7,621 nucleotides of DNA from contig CALLDA010000087.1 in NCBI GenBank assembly GCA_937998635.1, positions 1 through 7,621 of the forward strand, given 5' to 3'. The stretch comes from an uncultured Pseudomonadales bacterium (GTDB lineage: Bacteria; Pseudomonadota; Gammaproteobacteria; Pseudomonadales; Porticoccaceae). A program made the position numbers and the translations under genes. This document shows positions 5,063-7,621 of the stretch, in pieces; within the stretch, counting starts at the first letter, position 1, and the number at the start of each line of letters is the position of its first letter. A model generated the notes under the pieces. That model saw only the letters and a program-made list of their open reading frames with translations, searched no databases and was not told the origin of the DNA.

Positions 5063-6406
5063 TTGTTCGGGCTGTTGACGCTGCCGATAATATGGTTTTA
5101 CCTCGATAAGCTCGGCCAGCAACACAGTGATAAACTCGGTCATATCCTCGTCGAGCAGCTGGCTGACCAAGCGCGCAAACCGATACTTTACAAAGATAAA
5201 ATTAGCCTACAGGTGCTGGTCAATCGTATCGTTAGCAATAACGATGACGTGATTCAGGCGGCAATATTTGATGTTGATAATGCCTTGCTGGTGCAAAGCA
5301 GCCACGCACAAAACAATAATCAGGATCGAGGCGACGCTCAAAGTAGTGTCTACCGTTATCCAATCAAACTAGAGAGCAGCTCCGCAGGCTTAGTTCAGTT
5401 AAGCATTGACTCGGCAGGTATCAAGAGCAATCTGCAGGCTTTATTCTGGCCTGTCGCGCTTATGTGGCTATTATTAAGTGCTCTGCTCTGCTTTGGCCTA
5501 AAGCTTATCGGCGGCAATCTTGCTCGACGTTTAACACGTATTATTGGTGGGCTGCCCAGCCGTCAGGATCCTGAAAACGCTAATGAGATAGATCATCTTG
5601 AGGCCAGCATCAAACCCTTACTGGTAAAACCAGAAATTAGTGATGACCGCGATCAAGACTCTGGATCCCTCACCCTCACCATCTGCTGCGAGAATATTCA
5701 GCGACTCAAAGCTCAGCTTAGTCAGCAAAATTATCAAGGTTTATTAAAATCTTTCGATGCCGCATCCGATTGCGCAATTAAACTGTTTGAGGGAACCCGA
5801 TCCCCCGGCTCACAACACTGCATACACCTGAATTTCAGCTGTGATGACGGTCAGCATAATGCGCTGCTACGAGCGATTAGTTGCTATCTCGGTATCTCCG
5901 ATGTGCTGCGAAGCAATGCACCGAAATTCGGCTCGGGACTTACATTACGCGCGGCGATTGCTTTGACGGAAACATCCTCTGCCCATTCTCAATTTGAACG
6001 GGATCAACAGCGCGAAAATGAACTACAGCAACTGGTAAAAACTACAGCGCTGGCTGGCCCCTGGCAATTGCTAATACAAGCCTCTCTAATCCGAGAAGTC
6101 ATGGAAGACGCAGCTAATAAAACAGAAGAACCAAAAACCCCCCAGTCAAAAATTGCGCTTGAGCACGGTTTTAGCTATGAGACCTTCTTTTACAAAGAGG
6201 CTGATCAAAAGACTAATAAGGAATTCAATCCGGGAGCTGATTCAGGAGCTAACTCAGAAACCAGGCCTGAATCTGGGCCTGAGCTTAAGCCCGACTGCAA
6301 CGACCAGGTGTTATTTAAAGCCATGAACCCAGAGTATCAGGATATCCTCGCGGGGCAGTTGGCTTATTTACGCAGCCAACTGCCCACACAAATCACAGGC
6401 TCCTAA
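5063..6406 (+). CDS. Smp/YtjB (AhpA)-family membrane protein with cyclase-like cytoplasmic domain
   Basis: Function is not established. The layout matches Smp/YtjB proteins: N-terminal membrane segment, extracytoplasmic sensor-like region, second membrane segment, and divergence from serB as for E. coli ytjB. From the TTG at 5063 (447 residues) the first helix is cut short (FGLLTLPIIWFYL). The open frame continues upstream to 4973 and encodes KNRYSNLSLERQLLLSAL, completing that helix, so the true start is probably upstream, with CTG 4994 (470 residues) the best site. Residues 15-125 (TTG numbering) face the periplasm, and 126-148 form the second helix. Then comes a short basic linker (NLARRLTRIIGG). 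Residues 202-350 resemble a class III cyclase: LTLTICCENIQRLKAQL, GLTLRAAIALTE and LQQLVKTTALAGPWQLLIQA fit the strand-helix pattern, but the metal-binding aspartates are absent. A Pro/Gly/Ser/Glu-rich linker (388-412) precedes the C-terminus. It may sense an envelope signal. Confidence 0.7.
   Translation: MFGLLTLPIIWFYLDKLGQQHSDKLGHILVEQLADQARKPILYKDKISLQVLVNRIVSNNDDVIQAAIFDVDNALLVQSSHAQNNNQDRGDAQSSVYRYPIKLESSSAGLVQLSIDSAGIKSNLQALFWPVALMWLLLSALLCFGLKLIGGNLARRLTRIIGGLPSRQDPENANEIDHLEASIKPLLVKPEISDDRDQDSGSLTLTICCENIQRLKAQLSQQNYQGLLKSFDAASDCAIKLFEGTRSPGSQHCIHLNFSCDDGQHNALLRAISCYLGISDVLRSNAPKFGSGLTLRAAIALTETSSAHSQFERDQQRENELQQLVKTTALAGPWQLLIQASLIREVMEDAANKTEEPKTPQSKIALEHGFSYETFFYKEADQKTNKEFNPGADSGANSETRPESGPELKPDCNDQVLFKAMNPEYQDILAGQLAYLRSQLPTQITGS
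6233..6287 (+). repeat. Degenerate 12-bp repeats in linker of the membrane-protein gene
   Basis: Two adjacent 12-mers, GGAGCTGATTCA (6233-6244) and GGAGCTAACTCA (6245-6256), differ at two positions. They are followed by GGCCTGAA (6264) and GGCCTGAG (6276), again 12 bp apart. They encode GADS-GANS and RPES-GPEL type four-residue units in a flexible acidic linker. Local duplication is the simplest origin. Confidence 0.5.
6353..6385. repeat. Perfect 12-bp stem inverted repeat at the convergent gene end
   Basis: GGGCAGTTGGCT (6353-6364) and AGCCAACTGCCC (6374-6385) are exact reverse complements separated by a 9-nt loop (TATTTACGC). The repeat lies in the last coding part of the plus-strand membrane-protein gene, about 20 nt before its stop, and 33 nt beyond the stop of the convergent dehydrogenase gene. 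Neither strand has a T-run after the stem, so it is not a textbook intrinsic terminator. It could still act as a bidirectional transcription barrier or a 3'-end stabiliser for both messages. Confidence 0.6.
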
Positions 6407-6417
6407 TCAACTGGCTC

Positions 6418-7188
6418 TTAACGAGGCTGCATTCTAATGGCGCCATCAATGCGAATCGTTTCGCCATTGATATAGCCATTCTCGGCAATGTGCGCAGCCA
6501 AACTACCGTATTCACCTGGCTCACCCAGGCGACTGGGGTTAGGCACGCTGGCAGCTAAGGATTGCTGCACATTGTCTGGCATACCCCGTAACAAAGGCGT
6601 ACCCATAATGCCAGGCGCAATGGTATTAACGCGGATAGCCTGTTTGGCCAAATCTCGAGCCATAGGCAGGGTCATACCAACAATACCGCCCTTACTGGCT
6701 GAATAGGCACATTGGCCAATCTGGCCTTCATACGCGGCAACCGATGCAGTGTGTATAATCACTCCGCGCTCTCCGTTGACCAGGTCATTTTTCGCCATCA
6801 CCGCCGCACAACAACGAGCAGCGTTAAAGCTACCGGTCAGATTAATACCGATTAATTTCGAGAAATCTTCCAGAGGCATTGGCTCGCCTTCCCGGTCAAG
6901 AATTTTTTGCGCAGGCCCAACACCGGCACAATTAACCAGCACATCGATACGACCAAATTTTTCGACCACAGCTTTTACGGCATTTTCGACAGACTCGGCC
7001 GACGCAACATCGACCGACCAAAATCCCGCATTATCCTCACCGAGCGCACTAACGACTTCAGCCCCGGCCTCGACATTGAGATCAAAAATAGCCACTTTTG
7101 ATCCACGGCTGGCAAAAATTTCGGTGGTGGCTTTGCCCAAGCCAGATGCACCACCGGTTACTACAGCTACTTTGCCTGCTAGTTCCAC
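6418..7188 (-). CDS. Short-chain 3-hydroxyacyl-CoA dehydrogenase (type II / HSD17B10-like)
   Basis: An NAD-dependent SDR that probably oxidises 3-hydroxyacyl-CoA or 2-methyl-3-hydroxybutyryl-CoA to the 3-keto form, in fatty-acid or isoleucine breakdown. The 256 residues carry TGGASGLG (11-18), Asp36 after the second strand (NAD rather than NADP preference), NCAG (86-89), catalytic Asn116, Ser149, Tyr162 and Lys166 (YSASK). The closing RIDGAIRMQPR is typical of the type II 3-hydroxyacyl-CoA dehydrogenase subgroup and unlike FabG. Start is GTG at 7188-7186, with GAGGAG 6 nt upstream. An out-of-frame ATG overlaps it (ATGTG) and stops after three codons. Stop is 11 nt from the convergent membrane-protein gene. 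The acyl-CoA synthetase gene lies 78 nt upstream on the same strand and probably shares its transcript. Exact substrate cannot be read from sequence. Confidence 0.9.
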   Translation of the reverse strand: MELAGKVAVVTGGASGLGKATTEIFASRGSKVAIFDLNVEAGAEVVSALGEDNAGFWSVDVASAESVENAVKAVVEKFGRIDVLVNCAGVGPAQKILDREGEPMPLEDFSKLIGINLTGSFNAARCCAAVMAKNDLVNGERGVIIHTASVAAYEGQIGQCAYSASKGGIVGMTLPMARDLAKQAIRVNTIAPGIMGTPLLRGMPDNVQQSLAASVPNPSRLGEPGEYGSLAAHIAENGYINGETIRIDGAIRMQPR

Positions 7189-7266
7189 ATGCTTCTCCTC
7201 TGTTTAATGTCTGACCATTCAGACCTTAGAAATCATTTTAAACCTGGCTGTTTAGCTAAACGTAAA
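7189..7266 (-). promoter_or_regulatory. Intergenic region upstream of the dehydrogenase with two palindromes
   Basis: The 78-nt gap holds two perfect dyads. GTCTGA-CCAT-TCAGAC (7209-7224) has 6-bp arms and a 4-nt loop. GTTTAGCTAAAC (7250-7261) is a 12-bp palindrome with no loop. On the minus strand TAAAAT (7240-7235) is a possible -10, without a good -35; if used, the first dyad would lie just after the transcription start, where a repressor or leader hairpin could act. Neither dyad is followed by a T-run. The dehydrogenase ribosome binding site GAGGAG is at 7200-7195. Confidence 0.4.
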
Positions 7267-7621
7267 CTAAGTGCTCAGGCCCAGCTCCTCAATCATTGCA
7301 TCGCGCATTTTGAATTTCATAATTTTGCCGGTCACCGTCATCGGATAATCATCGACAAAGCGGATGTAATAGGGAACCTTAAAGTGGGTAATCTGTCCCT
7401 TACAAAAAGCCCGGATATCATCTTCCGTCAGCGTCACCCCGTCCTGGCATTTTATCCAGGCGCAAACCTGCTCGCCGAACCGATCATCCGGCACACCGAT
7501 CACCTGTACTTCCTGAATCCCGGGATGGGTATATAAAAATTCTTCGACTTCACGGGGGTAAATATTTTCGCCGCCCCGAATCACCATGTCTTTAATACGC
7601 CCCGTGACCTGAACGTAGCCA
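7267..7621 (-). CDS. Acyl-CoA synthetase (AMP-binding, ACSF2-like), C-terminal part
   Basis: Only the last 118 or so codons are present; the gene continues beyond the right edge. The frame reads GYVQVTGRIKDMVIRGGENI and onward, which is the A8 hinge of adenylate-forming enzymes, followed by YPREVEEFLYTHPGIQEV and GVPDDRFGEQVCAWIK. The C-terminal lysine motif TVTGKIMKFKMRD carries the lysine needed for the adenylation half-reaction. HPGIQEVQVIGVPDDRFGEQ and FCKGQITHFKVPYYIRFV are closest to the ACSF2-like medium-chain fatty acyl-CoA synthetase group. It would convert a carboxylic acid, ATP and CoA to acyl-CoA. It is upstream of and codirectional with the 3-hydroxyacyl-CoA dehydrogenase, which suggests a shared acyl-CoA catabolic operon. 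Chain-length preference cannot be judged because the substrate-binding N-terminal domain is outside the window. Confidence 0.9.
   Translation of the reverse strand, partial: GYVQVTGRIKDMVIRGGENIYPREVEEFLYTHPGIQEVQVIGVPDDRFGEQVCAWIKCQDGVTLTEDDIRAFCKGQITHFKVPYYIRFVDDYPMTVTGKIMKFKMRDAMIEELGLST

Noticed and set aside
6749..7207. Plus-strand frame of 152 codons opposite the dehydrogenase
   Set aside because: Low-complexity Ser/Thr/Pro translation, no ribosome binding site, wholly inside a clear SDR gene; it is a shadow of that gene's codons.

Overview
The window looks like chromosomal core DNA of a marine-type gammaproteobacterium, probably order Pseudomonadales or Cellvibrionales. The evidence is an E. 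coli-like EF-P with its aminomutase EpmB, a FimX-type type IV pilus regulator, a two-ACT SerB, and a catabolic acyl-CoA module. I see no insertion sequence, phage gene, CRISPR array, tRNA or rRNA. Base composition is moderate and looks even across the genes by eye. The placement is inference from gene content, not from a marker gene.

Layout, left to right. Positions 1-266 (minus) hold the N-terminal 88 codons of elongation factor P, cut by the window edge. Positions 306-1310 (plus) hold the divergent epmB, whose product makes beta-lysine for the modification of EF-P Lys34; substrate and modifying enzyme share a 39-nt start-to-start gap. A 277-nt regulatory gap follows, with a 12-bp palindrome, a sigma70-like promoter and a tiny ATG-AAC-TAA frame that runs into the next start codon. 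Positions 1588-3678 (plus) encode a FimX-like REC-PAS-GGDEF-EAL protein whose signalling and catalytic motifs are degenerate. serB (3700-4920, minus) converges on it with 21 nt between stops. serB diverges from a membrane protein of the Smp/YtjB (AhpA) family (frame from about 4994, conventional TTG start 5063, stop 6406). Its cytoplasmic half resembles a degenerate class III nucleotide cyclase. A perfect 12-bp stem inverted repeat lies at its 3' end. A short-chain 3-hydroxyacyl-CoA dehydrogenase (6418-7188, minus) converges on it, preceded on the same strand by the C-terminus of an acyl-CoA synthetase (7267-7621, partial).

How the genes work together. efp and epmB form a translation-factor modification pair. 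The fimX-serB-membrane protein order is, from memory, the same as around fimX in Pseudomonas aeruginosa. It puts a c-di-GMP-reading pilus regulator near a membrane protein with a possible dead cyclase domain, with a serine-biosynthesis enzyme between them. The last two genes form a probable catabolic operon: acyl-CoA synthetase activates an acid, and the dehydrogenase oxidises the 3-hydroxyacyl-CoA.

The least ordinary signals are the missing conventional start of the membrane protein, its cyclase-like domain, the symmetric ATTATAAT between it and serB, the strong inverted repeat at 6353-6385, and the break in EF-P homology at the left edge.
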